Notes: a model not told the origin generated them from the sequence alone. A DNA stretch of 64,000 bases from Chitinophaga ginsengisegetis (GCF_900168065.1 NZ_FUZZ01000001.1:3344623-3408622), one strand, 5' to 3'; numbered from the stretch's first letter, positions 28,001 through 36,986 are shown. Program-made: numbers and translations.

Positions 28001-28277
28001 CGCGCAGGACTATAACTTTAAAGCAGGTAAGAAAGTACATACCATCACGTTAACTTACGATATCGTGAACGTTACTAACCTGTTGAACAAAGACTGGGGT
28101 ATTCAGTACTTCACGCCTAACACCTTTAACTCAATGGCGAGTGTTGGTTTGAGCCCTACCGGTAAAGTGGTTAACAATTATCCTACTTATACTTTCAGTA
28201 AACCAGGCACTCCATATTCAAAAGATTTCTTTGCATCGCGTCACCAGATGCAGCTGGGCCTGAGATACAGCTTCTAA
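25050..28277 (+). CDS. Oar-like TonB-dependent outer-membrane receptor
   Basis: A 1075-residue outer-membrane beta-barrel. Signal peptide to about residue 21 (LLASFIVILCYSANA-Q). Residues 25-110 are a carboxypeptidase-regulatory-like domain (SGKVSDPGGQAIPGVTVVIV), followed by a plug (SEVVVTGNAGAG, then VSVDAIQDIQVLLAPFDVKVG and GGSVNAVTRSGTNEVHGSIY) and the barrel, ending in an aromatic residue (LGLRYSF). There is no SusD partner next to it, and the plug sequence resembles Oar of Myxococcus rather than SusC. The substrate is unknown. Codon use is strongly biased to a small set (AAC, GGT, CTG), suggesting high expression. Monocistronic. Confidence 0.9.
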   Translation: MKSFFTLLASFIVILCYSANAQVTTSVISGKVSDPGGQAIPGVTVVIVNNSTGAKSGVQTNTDGRYNLPNLNPGGPYTITVSFIGYKKEVKSDVNLGLGTTSFNFKLQEESTALSEVVVTGNAGAGKSGTRVGQEQIKALPTLSRSLQDLTKVTPQSNNNSFLGTNYRYNNVTVDGAINNDAIGFSPSLGGQSNTSGQPGSSTRTNPVSVDAIQDIQVLLAPFDVKVGNFLGGSVNAVTRSGTNEVHGSIYGFGRNASMVGKNNAGDGSKLPSDFHEYQTGVRLGFPIIKNKLFFFTNEEITRRVDPVILGAGSADGGGILTEKDAADITALMKTYGVDPGTSGNTSIYSNSNKFFNRIDWHINGKHQLSVRNNTITSEATNLERDQQNFRFKGIDFKQVNNQTSTVAELKSNFNSGFSNSLILGYSNVHDYRDPLSDPATPQIQIKGRTPGSTIFLGTDREASIFNMKQKTFEITDNVTLFKGNHTITLGTHNEFYNITYGFVNSWNGRLDYNSVEDFLANNPARVRGNYNYTNNSRDYIMANPPAQFKANLLSVYGQDEIQLTDRFRITPGIRLDYTGIPNKQPLSDKTIKSPEDPNYGTTYNYTKPKDIKNDFLNNVQISPRLGFNYDIKGDNSLVLRGGSGLFTGRIPFAWIGYAYYNNGVTYGAYDQRSSTKPFVNTPLPAAKPSQNGIADFASQNGVDVKNAAGATQVDMIDNNFKMPQVWRSSLALDYTTHDQWKFSIEGIYTKVIKDLMFQQVNLADNPTYFAYDVNKQQPIYTGSKINPLYTNAYLLSNTDKGYRYSITGQVSKTFPFGLNFMVAYTYGQAKDITNGIRNSMESNWQLNQALNPNNPGLAYSNFDIRNRIVATVAYKQDWGTKGKWVSNFSAFFNTSSGTPFSYGLVNATINGTPQQVSLTYIPKDVAEATNFFTDKAGGPTAAQQANDFMSYVNSNSYLSGRKGQFTERNGGRTPWNTQADFRFAQDYNFKAGKKVHTITLTYDIVNVTNLLNKDWGIQYFTPNTFNSMASVGLSPTGKVVNNYPTYTFSKPGTPYSKDFFASRHQMQLGLRYSF

Positions 28278-28300
28278 TTCAGCTTGTCTTAATAAAACGT

Positions 28301-28338
28301 AAAAGAGGTTGTTCCATACGGAACAACCTCTTTTTTTT
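28301..28338. terminator. Bidirectional terminator between receptor and SIMPL genes
   Basis: A perfect 15-bp stem (28301-28315 with 28320-28334), 4-nt loop, followed by eight T in the plus direction and four T in the minus direction. Confidence 0.92.
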
Positions 28339-28359
28339 GGTATTACATCTCCAGTGTAA

Positions 28360-29064
28360 TTATTTAATAGCAAACACTGCTCTTACTTCTGCACGGATCT
28401 TAATGGTTTTGAAATCAATATCAGAAGCTGCTTCTGCACTATCTGCTGATTTAGCCATGTAGTTACTCATCATAGGACGAACATCAGAATAATTATCTGT
28501 ATTCATTTCCTGAATTTCGATCACACCATCTGTTTTATTACCAATAGCGGAAAGCATATACTCTGCTTTTTCTTTCGCAGCCTGTAGCGCCTTAATTTTT
28601 ACTTCCTTACGGTAAGCTTCCATTTTGCTGGAAGAGTAAGAGGCTATCCTGGCATTTTCAATACCTTCTGCATCTACTGCGCCGAGGATTTCATTGATTT
28701 TATCCAGCTTGCTTAATTTAAGACGGTATTGTTTGCGCGCCATAAATTCCTGCGGATCTTTCTTCTTCCTTAAAATCTCAAAGTTGTTACCATATACATT
28801 TTCAATGGTGAAATCGGCTTTTGGAATTCCTGCATCAGATACGGCTTTCTGCAGTTGTTTTTCGAGTGTGCTGATTTCCACTTTGGTTTTCCCTTTAAGA
28901 TATTCTCTTAAAGAGATGTTGAAATAAATTTCGTCCGGTGTGATTTCCATTTCTGCGGATCCGTTTACTTCAATCTTTTTTACCGGAGGCTGCTTATCTG
29001 TTTGCTGTGCAAAAGTGCTCAGTGCAAAAAATAATCCTGCTGCTAATAACATTACCTTTTTCAT
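28360..29064 (-). CDS. SIMPL-domain (DUF541) periplasmic protein
   Basis: 234 residues with a signal peptide (VMLLAAGLFFALSTFA-QQ). The body matches the SIMPL/DUF541 family: KKIEVNGSAEMEITPDEIYF near residue 30, the long amphipathic helix with LEKQLQKAVSDAGI, and the closing KIRAEVRAVFAIK strand. The family includes the E. coli protein YggE (oxidative stress) and BP26 of Brucella; the role here is not known. Single gene between a terminator and mfd. Confidence 0.9.
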   Translation of the reverse strand: MKKVMLLAAGLFFALSTFAQQTDKQPPVKKIEVNGSAEMEITPDEIYFNISLREYLKGKTKVEISTLEKQLQKAVSDAGIPKADFTIENVYGNNFEILRKKKDPQEFMARKQYRLKLSKLDKINEILGAVDAEGIENARIASYSSSKMEAYRKEVKIKALQAAKEKAEYMLSAIGNKTDGVIEIQEMNTDNYSDVRPMMSNYMAKSADSAEAASDIDFKTIKIRAEVRAVFAIK

Positions 29065-29255
29065 GTGTCGATGTTTTCTATTGTTAAAAAAATTAGTGTT
29101 TGTTGTTATTTACACCCTCATGATGCGGGGTTAAAAAGTGTTTCCACAAAAGGGGATTTATAAAATTTTGTTAATGCAATAGTTACAGAAATAGAATTAT
29201 ACATTTCATATTAGTTATGAAACGATTATAAAGGAATTATGTTACAGGGGAAGAA

Positions 29256-32200
29256 TTATTTCCGGCTATCAGTCATAGCTTTCAGGAAGTCGTACAGGTC
29301 GTTCATATGACGGATACGGGAAGCCACCAGCATAAAGTTTTTACCAACCTGTTTTAGTTTGGCGTTGTTGGTACGGGTTTGTATATACGTTAATATATGA
29401 TTGAACGTAGGGGATTCGAAGTAAGGAGAATCCGGGTTATTGATAAAGTAGCAACGCAGGTTTTCTTCTTTCAGCATCATTTTCTCGAAGCCGAGCTGTA
29501 TGGCCATCCAGCGGCAGCGGATAGCGGTGAGCAGGTCTTTCACTGGTTCCGGCATGGGGCCGAAGCGGTCTATCATATCATTGGCGAAAGCCTGTAATTT
29601 GCCTTCTTCCGTGATGTTATCCAACTCCTGGTAAAGGTTCAGTCTTTCCTGGATGCTTTCAATATAAGTATCGGGGATCAGTATTTCCAGGTCTGTATCA
29701 ATGGTACAGTCGCTCACGAAATCTTTCTTCTCTTCCAGCTGATCTTTAAACAGGTCGCGGAATTCATTTTGTTTCAGTTCCCGGATGGCTTCGTCCAGGA
29801 TTTTCTGGTACATATCAAAGCCTATTTCGGCCATGAATCCGCTCTGTTCACCACCCAGCAGGTTACCGGCGCCACGGATATCGAGGTCGCGCATGGCGAT
29901 CTGGAAACCGCTGCCCAGCTCACTGTGCTGCTCCAGTGTTTGCAGGCGTTTCCGGCTATCGGAAGGCAGCGTGCTCATAGGCGGCGCCAACAGGTAACAG
30001 AAAGCCTTTTTATTACTGCGGCCTACACGGCCACGTAACTGATGCAGATCACTCAACCCGAAATGATGGGCGTTATTAATGATGATGGTATTAGCGTTTG
30101 GAATATCCACACCACTTTCCACTATGTTGGTACACACCAGCACATCGTACTTGCGGTCAATGAAATCGAGGATCACTTCTTCCAGCTGATGCCCTTCCAG
30201 CTGCCCGTGTGCGGTAGCGATGGACAGATCGGGGCAAAGTCCCTGTATGAGGCCCGCCATTTCTTTCAGGCCCTTTACCCTGTTGTGGATAAAGTAAACC
30301 TGTCCGCCTCTTTCGGCTTCATAATAAATAGCTTCGCGGATCAGGTCCTGGTTAAACACCTGTACTTCCGTTTCAATGGCCTGGCGGTTTGGCGGCGGCG
30401 TATTGATTACGGAGAGGTCGCGGGCGCCCATCAGTGAAAACTGGAGCGTACGCGGTATAGGCGTTGCCGTTAGTGTAAGGGTATCTACGTTATGCTTTAT
30501 CTGTTTCAGTTTTTCTTTGGCAGAAACACCGAATTTTTGTTCTTCATCTACCACCAGCACACCGAGGTCTTTGAACTTCACTTCCTTGCCCAGTAAGGCA
30601 TGCGTACCGATAATGATATCGATCTTTCCTTCTTCGAGGCGTTTAAGCGTTTCCTTTTTTTCTTTGGAAGATTTAAACCTGTTGAGGTAATCAACAGTGC
30701 AGGGAAAGTCTTTCAGGCGGTCTGCAAATGTTTTATAGTGCTGGAAAGCGAGGATGGTAGTAGGCACCAGTACGGCGGCCTGTTTACCATCAACAATGGA
30801 TTTAAACGCTGCGCGGATGGCGACTTCTGTTTTACCGAAACCTACATCTCCGCACACCAGCCTGTCCATTGGCGCCGGCGATTCCATATCACGTTTCACA
30901 TCCGCGGTGGCCTTGCTCTGATCCGGCGTATCTTCATAGATGAAAGACGCTTCCAGTTCTGTTTGCAGATAGGTATCCGGCGTATGTGCAAAGCCTTGCT
31001 GGGCTTTACGTACGGCATACAACTGGATCAGGTCTTTGGCTATATCTTTTACCTGCGTTTTGGCTTTCTCCTTCAGTTTATCCCAGGCATCGCTGCCCAG
31101 TTTATTCACTTTAGGTTCCACGCCTTCTTTGCCGGTGTATTTACTGATTTTATGCAGGGAGTTGATATTTACATACAACAGGTCGTTGTTTTTGTAAATA
31201 ATGCGGATAGCTTCCTGCATTTTACCACCTACTTCAATTTTCTGCAAGCCGCTGTACATGCCCACACCATGATCGATATGTGTTACAAAATCGCCCGACT
31301 GCAGCTCCCGCAAGGTTTTCATGGTAATTGCCTTATTCTTGTTGTAGGCTTGCTTTACCTTGTATTTGTGGAAGCGCTGGAAGATCTGGTGATCCGTATA
31401 ACACGCCAGTTTCAGCGAATGATCAATAAATCCACTGCTGATGGCAACAGGGATAGGGAAGAATACAAAATCTGCTTTGAGGTCCTCGAATATACTGCGC
31501 AAACGTTCCAGCTGACGCGGATTGTCTGAGAATATAAAGAGGGAGTATTTATTGCTGTTATGTTTACCGAGATCTTTGATCAGCAGATCAAACTGCCGGT
31601 TAAACACGGGTTGTTCCTGTGTATCGAAGGCGATGAACTGTGGCTGGTAACCGTTATCTGTAAGCCAGTCTTTGTTACCAAAAACAATCGTTGGCTTTTG
31701 CAACAGTTGCTCCAGCAGTGGCGCCGCTTTCACAAAGTCTTCTTCCTTCAGCACCATTTCTTCATCTTCATCCACTTTCACTTTCTGACCGGTGAGCAGG
31801 AAATCATCCAGCCGTTGTTCCATTTGTTCTATCACGCCTTTTACATAGGAAGGATCTTTCATCCATACTACGGTATTGGCAGGAAGGAATTCGGTGAGTG
31901 GTGTTTTGCTGTGGTCTGCCGCATGGGTGTCCATGTTGGCGATCAGTGTTACCTGTGTGAGTTTGCGTTCACTGAGCTGTGATTCCGGATCAAACAGGCG
32001 GATAGAATCTATATCTTCTCCAAATAATTCAATACGGTAAGGCTTTTCATTACCAAAGGAATAGATATCAAGGATACCGCCCCTTACGGCATACTGACCG
32101 GGTTCATACACAAAATCGGTGGCGTGAAAACCCCAGCCAATGAGTTGTTCCAGCAGTGGATCTACTTTCAGTACATCGCCTACTTTCAGTTGTACCATGT

Positions 32201-32627
32201 TGGCGCTGAAAGCCTGGTTACCGGCTACTTTCTCCCAGAGTGCTTCCGGATAGGTGACCAGGATCTTCTTCCTTACGGTATCTCCGGAAAGCTTCATGAG
32301 TGCTTCTGTACGGAGCATACTATGGCTGCCGTTGATTTCATGAAACTGACCAGCTTTCTTAAAAGAGTCGGGGAAATAGAAAATATCCAGTGCCTGGCTG
32401 AGTTGCTCCAGGTCGTTATGGAAATAGGCTGCCTCCTCCCTATCGTTTAAGATAAAGAGATGGTTTGCATCTGCATGCGCCAAGGTGCTGACTGCCACAA
32501 AATTTATTGCGCTTCCACTAATGGAGGAGAGCTGAAAGTATTGTGGGGTGGGTGATTGTATCCCCTTCACCAGCGACTGCAGGCGCGCATCACGTTGAAA
32601 TAGTTGTAATACAGCCTGTAAATTCAT
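29256..32627 (-). CDS. mfd: Transcription-repair coupling factor Mfd
   Basis: Removes stalled RNA polymerase and recruits UvrA. From the ATG at 32627 the protein is 1123 residues. N-terminal UvrB-like module (residues 1 to about 300), RNA-polymerase interaction domain with FVTHIDHGVGMYSGL, then the RecG-like translocase: Walker A CGDVGFGKTEVA, DEEQKFG box, TATPIPRTLQ and QLRGRVGRS, and the C-terminal UvrA-regulation domain. The frame extends to 32741, but those 38 residues are not Mfd-like and a -7 box lies inside them, so the internal ATG is preferred. The -7 box ends only 8 nt before that ATG. Monocistronic. Confidence 0.95.
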   Translation of the reverse strand: MNLQAVLQLFQRDARLQSLVKGIQSPTPQYFQLSSISGSAINFVAVSTLAHADANHLFILNDREEAAYFHNDLEQLSQALDIFYFPDSFKKAGQFHEINGSHSMLRTEALMKLSGDTVRKKILVTYPEALWEKVAGNQAFSANMVQLKVGDVLKVDPLLEQLIGWGFHATDFVYEPGQYAVRGGILDIYSFGNEKPYRIELFGEDIDSIRLFDPESQLSERKLTQVTLIANMDTHAADHSKTPLTEFLPANTVVWMKDPSYVKGVIEQMEQRLDDFLLTGQKVKVDEDEEMVLKEEDFVKAAPLLEQLLQKPTIVFGNKDWLTDNGYQPQFIAFDTQEQPVFNRQFDLLIKDLGKHNSNKYSLFIFSDNPRQLERLRSIFEDLKADFVFFPIPVAISSGFIDHSLKLACYTDHQIFQRFHKYKVKQAYNKNKAITMKTLRELQSGDFVTHIDHGVGMYSGLQKIEVGGKMQEAIRIIYKNNDLLYVNINSLHKISKYTGKEGVEPKVNKLGSDAWDKLKEKAKTQVKDIAKDLIQLYAVRKAQQGFAHTPDTYLQTELEASFIYEDTPDQSKATADVKRDMESPAPMDRLVCGDVGFGKTEVAIRAAFKSIVDGKQAAVLVPTTILAFQHYKTFADRLKDFPCTVDYLNRFKSSKEKKETLKRLEEGKIDIIIGTHALLGKEVKFKDLGVLVVDEEQKFGVSAKEKLKQIKHNVDTLTLTATPIPRTLQFSLMGARDLSVINTPPPNRQAIETEVQVFNQDLIREAIYYEAERGGQVYFIHNRVKGLKEMAGLIQGLCPDLSIATAHGQLEGHQLEEVILDFIDRKYDVLVCTNIVESGVDIPNANTIIINNAHHFGLSDLHQLRGRVGRSNKKAFCYLLAPPMSTLPSDSRKRLQTLEQHSELGSGFQIAMRDLDIRGAGNLLGGEQSGFMAEIGFDMYQKILDEAIRELKQNEFRDLFKDQLEEKKDFVSDCTIDTDLEILIPDTYIESIQERLNLYQELDNITEEGKLQAFANDMIDRFGPMPEPVKDLLTAIRCRWMAIQLGFEKMMLKEENLRCYFINNPDSPYFESPTFNHILTYIQTRTNNAKLKQVGKNFMLVASRIRHMNDLYDFLKAMTDSRK

Positions 32628-32635
32628 GAAGAATG

Positions 32636-32643
32636 CAAAGGTA
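32636..32643 (-). promoter_or_regulatory. -7 box of mfd, very close to the start codon
   Basis: Minus-strand TACCTTTG (full match) ends 8 nt before the ATG at 32627. With a usual start point about 7 nt downstream of the box, the mRNA would have almost no 5' leader. Confidence 0.5.
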
Positions 32644-32792
32644 CGAAGATTTACCGATTTTGAAATTTGATTAGAGAAGATATTTAGAGAAGGCAGCTCT
32701 GCTTCTCCATAACAAAAAAAATAAATAAGAAAATATCCCAATAGCAGAATGCCAAATTTTCACTATATTCAATAAGACCAAACTCAACTTCC

Positions 32793-33512
32793 ATGCTGGA
32801 CCTATGGCATACCGGAATCGTAACTAAGTTGGTGGATGAAACCCACAATACGCGCCGTTTTTGGATACAGGTACCGGACATGGAACGGTTTGATTTCAAA
32901 CCGGGACAGTTTGTAACCCTGGACCTTCCCATCCACGAGAAAAAAAACAAACGCTGGCGTAGTTATTCCATTGCCTCCCATCCGGACGGCACCAATGTAA
33001 TTGAGCTGGTGATTGTTTTGCTGGAAGGAGGATTAGGGAGTACTTACCTGTTCAATGAAATAAAAGTAGGGAGTGAACTCCTGATGAGAGGACCACAGGG
33101 CGTTTTCGTACTGCCGGAGCCGTTGGACAAAGAGCTATTCCTTATCTGTACAGGCACTGGTATTGCGCCGTTCCGGTCTATGGCACATTACATTCAGTTG
33201 CATGGAGTGCCGCATGCGCCTATTCACCTTATTTTCGGTGTCCGTTATCAGCACGACCTGCTCTATGCGGCTGAAATGGAACAATTAGCCACTACGCTGC
33301 CCAATTTCAATTACATTCCTACTTTATCACGCGAAGAAAACTGGAGTGGCCGGAAAGGTTATGTGCACAGTATTTATGAAGAACTGCTGCAGGATAAGCG
33401 CCCTGCCAATTTCTTTCTTTGCGGCTGGAAAGCCATGATCGACGAAGCAAAGCAACGGATCCAGGCAATGGGGTACGACCGGCATGATATCCACCAGGAG
33501 TTGTACGGTTAA
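32793..33512 (+). CDS. Ferredoxin--NADP reductase-like FAD-binding oxidoreductase
   Basis: A 239-residue flavoprotein reductase of the FNR superfamily. The N-terminal FAD-binding beta-barrel carries RSYSIASHPDG (near residue 56), the C-terminal NAD(P) domain has ICTGTGIAPFRSM (near 114) and the closing FFLCGWKAMIDEAKQ, where a Cys-Gly pair is usual. No iron-sulfur domain follows, so it needs a separate electron partner. Possible roles are reduction of ferredoxin/flavodoxin or assistance to a mono- or dioxygenase; none is encoded next to it. Divergent from mfd, convergent with glyS. Confidence 0.88.
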   Translation: MLDLWHTGIVTKLVDETHNTRRFWIQVPDMERFDFKPGQFVTLDLPIHEKKNKRWRSYSIASHPDGTNVIELVIVLLEGGLGSTYLFNEIKVGSELLMRGPQGVFVLPEPLDKELFLICTGTGIAPFRSMAHYIQLHGVPHAPIHLIFGVRYQHDLLYAAEMEQLATTLPNFNYIPTLSREENWSGRKGYVHSIYEELLQDKRPANFFLCGWKAMIDEAKQRIQAMGYDRHDIHQELYG

Positions 33513-33601
33513 TCCTGTCTTTTCTAAAAACGAAATCCCACAGTATTTTTCACCGTTATTGATGGCAGCGCAATTTGCGCCGACAGGGAACTATAAATAA
33601 A

Positions 33602-33676
33602 AAGGGCTGCAACAGTTATAAGTATTCGTATAGGCATAAAGGAGTGCTTATACTAAATACAACGGTTGTAGCCCTT
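33602..33676. terminator. Long-loop inverted repeat between the reductase gene and glyS
   Basis: AAGGGCTGCAAC (33602-33613) and GTTGTAGCCCTT (33665-33676) pair with one G-T, enclosing 51 nt with further short pairings. It probably terminates glyS and perhaps the reductase gene, but the loop is unusually long. Confidence 0.5.
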
Positions 33677-33684
33677 ATATATTA

Positions 33685-35112
33685 CTAGAGGATTTTACTT
33701 AATACCAGTGCTTTCACTTCAGACAGCGGAATGCGTTCCTGCTCCATGCTATCGCGGTGACGGATGGTAACCGTACCATCTTCTTTCGTCTGATGATCGA
33801 TGGTTACGCAGAAAGGCGTACCAATGGCATCCTGACGGCGGTAACGTTTACCGATACTATCTTTCTCTTCATAGTAGCAATGAAAATGCTGCTTGCATTC
33901 GTTGATAAGCAGTTTCGCCACTTCAGGTAAACCATCTTTTTTCGTCAACGGAAATACCGCCAGTTTAATAGGAGCTAACTTAGGCGGGAACTTCAATACC
34001 ACGCGGCTATCTTGTTTCTCCGCTGTGCTCAGATCCTCTTCTGCATAAGCATTACAGATAGTGAGCAGGAACATACGATCCAAACCGATAGAAGTTTCTA
34101 TCACGTAAGGCACATAGTTCTGATTGATTTCTGTATCGAAGTACTGAATTTTCTTCTTGCTGTATTCCTGGTGTTGTTTCAGGTCAAAATCAGTGCGGGA
34201 GTGGATACCTTCCACTTCTTTGAAGCCGAATGGGAATTCGTATTCAATGTCTACGGCGGCATCTGCATAGTGCGCTAATTTGATATGGTCTTTGAAATGA
34301 TATTTTGCAGGATCGATGCCGAGGCTCAGGTGCCACTGCATACGTTCTTCTTTCCATTTCTCATACCATTCCTGCTGGGTGCCGGGGCGTACAAAGAACT
34401 GCATTTCCATCTGCTCAAATTCACGCATACGGAAAATAAACTGGCGGGCTACAATTTCATTTCTGAAAGCCTTGCCAATCTGCGCAATACCAAACGGCAC
34501 TTTCATTCTGCCGGTTTTCTGTACGTTCAGGAAGTTTACAAAGATACCCTGGGCCGTTTCCGGACGCAGGTATATTTCGCTGGCTTCATCTGTTACGCTA
34601 CCCAGCTGGGTGGAGAACATCAGGTTAAACTGACGTACATCGGTCCAGTTGGAAGTACCGCTTACCGTGCATTTTATTTTGTTGCTTTCTATCAGTGTTT
34701 TAAGACCTGCGAAGTCATTTTCCTTCAGCAGTTCATCCATCTGTGCCAGAAGGGCATTGCCGGCTTCCTGTGGTAGTGTTTCTGCATAACCTTCAATCAG
34801 GTGATCTACCCGGTAGCGTTTATTGCTATCCTTGTTATCGATCATCGGGTCGCTGAAATTATCCACGTGTCCGGATGCCTTCCAGGTAGTAGGATGCATA
34901 AAGATGGCGGCATCGATCCCTACGATATCCTCGTGCAACTGGGTCATGCTTTTCCACCAATAATCCTTAATGTTTTTCTTCAGTTCTGAACCATACTGAC
35001 CGTAATCGTATACGGCGCTGAGTCCATCGTAAATTTCGCTGGACGGAAAAACAAAACCATATTCTTTACAATGCGATATGATCGCCTGGAATTTATTCTG
35101 ATCTGTAGACAT
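33685..35112 (-). CDS. glyS: Glycine--tRNA ligase (single-chain, class II)
   Basis: Charges tRNA-Gly. The 475-residue protein is the one-chain, dimeric type (eukaryote/archaea-like), not the two-subunit E. coli type. Seen: N-terminal SSEIYDGLSAVYDYGQYGSE, motif 2 region with IAQIGKAFRNEI and FIFRMREFEQMEMQFF, motif 3 region VIETSIGLDRMFL, and the anticodon-binding C-terminal domain (LAVFPLTKKDG). A -7 box ends 7 nt before its ATG. The next gene on the same strand upstream of it is none; YihY lies behind its promoter. Confidence 0.97.
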   Translation of the reverse strand: MSTDQNKFQAIISHCKEYGFVFPSSEIYDGLSAVYDYGQYGSELKKNIKDYWWKSMTQLHEDIVGIDAAIFMHPTTWKASGHVDNFSDPMIDNKDSNKRYRVDHLIEGYAETLPQEAGNALLAQMDELLKENDFAGLKTLIESNKIKCTVSGTSNWTDVRQFNLMFSTQLGSVTDEASEIYLRPETAQGIFVNFLNVQKTGRMKVPFGIAQIGKAFRNEIVARQFIFRMREFEQMEMQFFVRPGTQQEWYEKWKEERMQWHLSLGIDPAKYHFKDHIKLAHYADAAVDIEYEFPFGFKEVEGIHSRTDFDLKQHQEYSKKKIQYFDTEINQNYVPYVIETSIGLDRMFLLTICNAYAEEDLSTAEKQDSRVVLKFPPKLAPIKLAVFPLTKKDGLPEVAKLLINECKQHFHCYYEEKDSIGKRYRRQDAIGTPFCVTIDHQTKEDGTVTIRHRDSMEQERIPLSEVKALVLSKIL

Positions 35113-35119
35113 AGTGGCG

Positions 35120-35127
35120 CAAAGATA
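35120..35127 (-). promoter_or_regulatory. -7 box of glyS, very close to the start codon
   Basis: Minus-strand TATCTTTG (full match) ends 7 nt before the glyS ATG, so a nearly leaderless mRNA is expected. Confidence 0.5.
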
Positions 35128-35181
35128 AAGGGCTATTTTGAAAATACGTATGCGATTATTAAATAATTTATAAGCTGATGA

Positions 35182-36123
35182 TTACCCTTCCTGAACTACC
35201 TCCGGCTCGTGAGGAATTTCAATTTGTTTGATCCAAACCGCATAATCATTGGGATAAATCTGTGCGCCGAAATATTGTACATAATTGCGGGTAAATACAG
35301 CCCCGAAATACAGGATAGCTGCGGAATAGTATACCCATAACAGGATTATAACAATGGATCCGGCGGCGCCATAAGTAGAGCTGACCCTGCTGGCGCCGAG
35401 ATAATAACCGATCGCAAACTTACCGATCATAAAAAGTATAGCGGTGGCAATGGCGCCCACACGTACATCTTTCCATTTGATCCGGGCATCGGGCAGCACT
35501 TTAAAGATGATAGCAAACAAGGTAGCGATCACCACAAACGGCACTACAAAATCGGCCAGCGAGAAGAGGATGCCTGATGTAATCTTCCCTGGAAGAAAAC
35601 TCACCACAAGGGCGGAGAATAATTCCACCAAACCGTTGATGGCCAGCGACACCAGCAAAATGAACCCGAGGCTTACTACCAGTGAAAAAGACAACAACCT
35701 GTTCAGTATCATCCGCAACAGGCCGTTTTTTTTAGGCTTTGATTTCAGCCGCCAGATGAAGTTAATAGAGTCCTGGATTTCTGCGAACACCCCGGTGGCA
35801 CCAATGATCAGCGTAATGAACCCTACCATAGTGGCCCAGCTCATATCGCCGGAAAGGGAAGCATTTTTAATCATGGCCTGTATCTGTATTGCCGCATCAT
35901 TACCTACCAGCCCACGGATCTGGCCGTAAATATTTCCTTCGATGGCGTCTCTCCCCAGGAACAGGTCGCATAAATAGATAATAATGATCAGCATGGGAGC
36001 CACGGAAAAGATGGTATAATAGGCCAGTGCGGCACTGAGCTTCATTACTTTATCATCTATAAAATCAATACCGGACTGCTTCAGTACCTGCCAGATGATT
36101 TTAAGCTTGCTCGGTTTTTTCAT
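35182..36123 (-). CDS. YihY/BrkB-family inner-membrane protein
   Basis: A 313-residue membrane protein with six helices and the family's signatures: ALAYYTIFSVAPMLIIII (near 30), the WATMVGFITLIIGATGVFAEIQDSIN region (near 95) and the GAAGSIVIILLWVYYSAAILYFG segment near 255. YihY proteins were once called ribonuclease BN by mistake; their real function is unknown. Same strand and close to the MazG-like and dtd genes (43 bp and 37 bp gaps), probably a dtd-mazG-yihY transcription unit. Confidence 0.9.
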   Translation of the reverse strand: MKKPSKLKIIWQVLKQSGIDFIDDKVMKLSAALAYYTIFSVAPMLIIIIYLCDLFLGRDAIEGNIYGQIRGLVGNDAAIQIQAMIKNASLSGDMSWATMVGFITLIIGATGVFAEIQDSINFIWRLKSKPKKNGLLRMILNRLLSFSLVVSLGFILLVSLAINGLVELFSALVVSFLPGKITSGILFSLADFVVPFVVIATLFAIIFKVLPDARIKWKDVRVGAIATAILFMIGKFAIGYYLGASRVSSTYGAAGSIVIILLWVYYSAAILYFGAVFTRNYVQYFGAQIYPNDYAVWIKQIEIPHEPEVVQEG

Positions 36124-36166
36124 AGCAGCATTTTAGTAACAGTAAACAAAAAGTATGCAGGCTGTA

Positions 36167-36496
36167 TTATGATTTTAATTTAGGGTTGTTATGATGGCGT
36201 TGCGCATCGCGGATATTCTTCTTCTCAAAATTCTTTTCCAGGGCTACCGTCATATCAATACCGGTTTGATTGGCAATACAAAGCAGTACCCACATCACAT
36301 CAGCCAGTTCATCTGCCAGCAGCTTTTTATTATCGCTTTCCTTCGACGACTGATCGCCGTACTTACGGGCCATGATACGGGCTACTTCCCCCACTTCTTC
36401 CGTGAGGATAGCCATGTTGGTGAGCTCACTGAAATAACGTACACCGGTGGTATTGATCCAGTTATCAATTTTTTGCTGGGCTTCCTGAATGGTCAT
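36167..36496 (-). CDS. MazG-like nucleotide pyrophosphohydrolase
   Basis: A 109-residue all-alpha enzyme that would hydrolyse (d)NTPs to monophosphates. The metal-binding EExxE motif is in LTEEVGEVARIMARKYGDQ (residues 28-46) and the second acidic set in ADELADVMWVLLCIANQTG (about 73-91), the typical MazG/dUTPase-like EEx..ExxD pattern. Its C-terminal MTVALEKNFEKKNIRDAQRH matches the short single-domain type. Encoded just downstream of dtd. Confidence 0.9.
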   Translation of the reverse strand: MTIQEAQQKIDNWINTTGVRYFSELTNMAILTEEVGEVARIMARKYGDQSSKESDNKKLLADELADVMWVLLCIANQTGIDMTVALEKNFEKKNIRDAQRHHNNPKLKS

Positions 36497-36533
36497 GGAT
36501 TAGTTTTTATTTATTAAAGATAATGGATTGACC

Positions 36534-36986
36534 TTATTCCCGGTTGTGCGAATCTATGATGATCGTAACAGGACCATCATTTAACAACGCCACTTTCATA
36601 TCAGCACCGAAAATTCCCCGTTGAATGGTGGTGCCCATATCCTGTTCCAGTTGCACGATCATTTTTTCGTACAACGGGATGGCAACATCCGGCTTACTGG
36701 CACGGATATACGAAGGGCGGTTTCCCTTTTTGGTAGAGGCATGCAGGGTAAACTGGCTTACGAGCAAAATATCGCCGTGAACATCTTTCACGGATACATT
36801 CATTACTCCTTCATCGTCGTTAAAGATCCGGAGATTCACTATTTTAGCACTCAGCCACTGAATATCTTCTTCCGTATCAATATCTTCAATACCCAGCAGC
36901 ACCAGCAGGCCCGTCTGGATTTCACCGGTTACGGCGCCGTCTACTGTAACGGACGCGGAACTGACGCGTTGTATAACTGCTCTCAT
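36534..36986 (-). CDS. dtd: D-aminoacyl-tRNA deacylase
   Basis: Removes D-amino acids and glycine mischarged on tRNA. At 150 residues it is full length. The start MRAVIQRVSSASVTVDG, the catalytic SQFTL (near residue 77) and LLNDGPVTIIID near the C-terminus (the NxGPVT motif, here with Asp for the x residue) are the family landmarks. First gene of a likely unit with the MazG-like and YihY genes. Confidence 0.97.
   Translation of the reverse strand: MRAVIQRVSSASVTVDGAVTGEIQTGLLVLLGIEDIDTEEDIQWLSAKIVNLRIFNDDEGVMNVSVKDVHGDILLVSQFTLHASTKKGNRPSYIRASKPDVAIPLYEKMIVQLEQDMGTTIQRGIFGADMKVALLNDGPVTIIIDSHNRE

Noticed and set aside
30600..31529. 310-codon open frame antisense to mfd
   Set aside because: It lies fully within the mfd gene, which has clear helicase motifs; the antisense translation has no family features.
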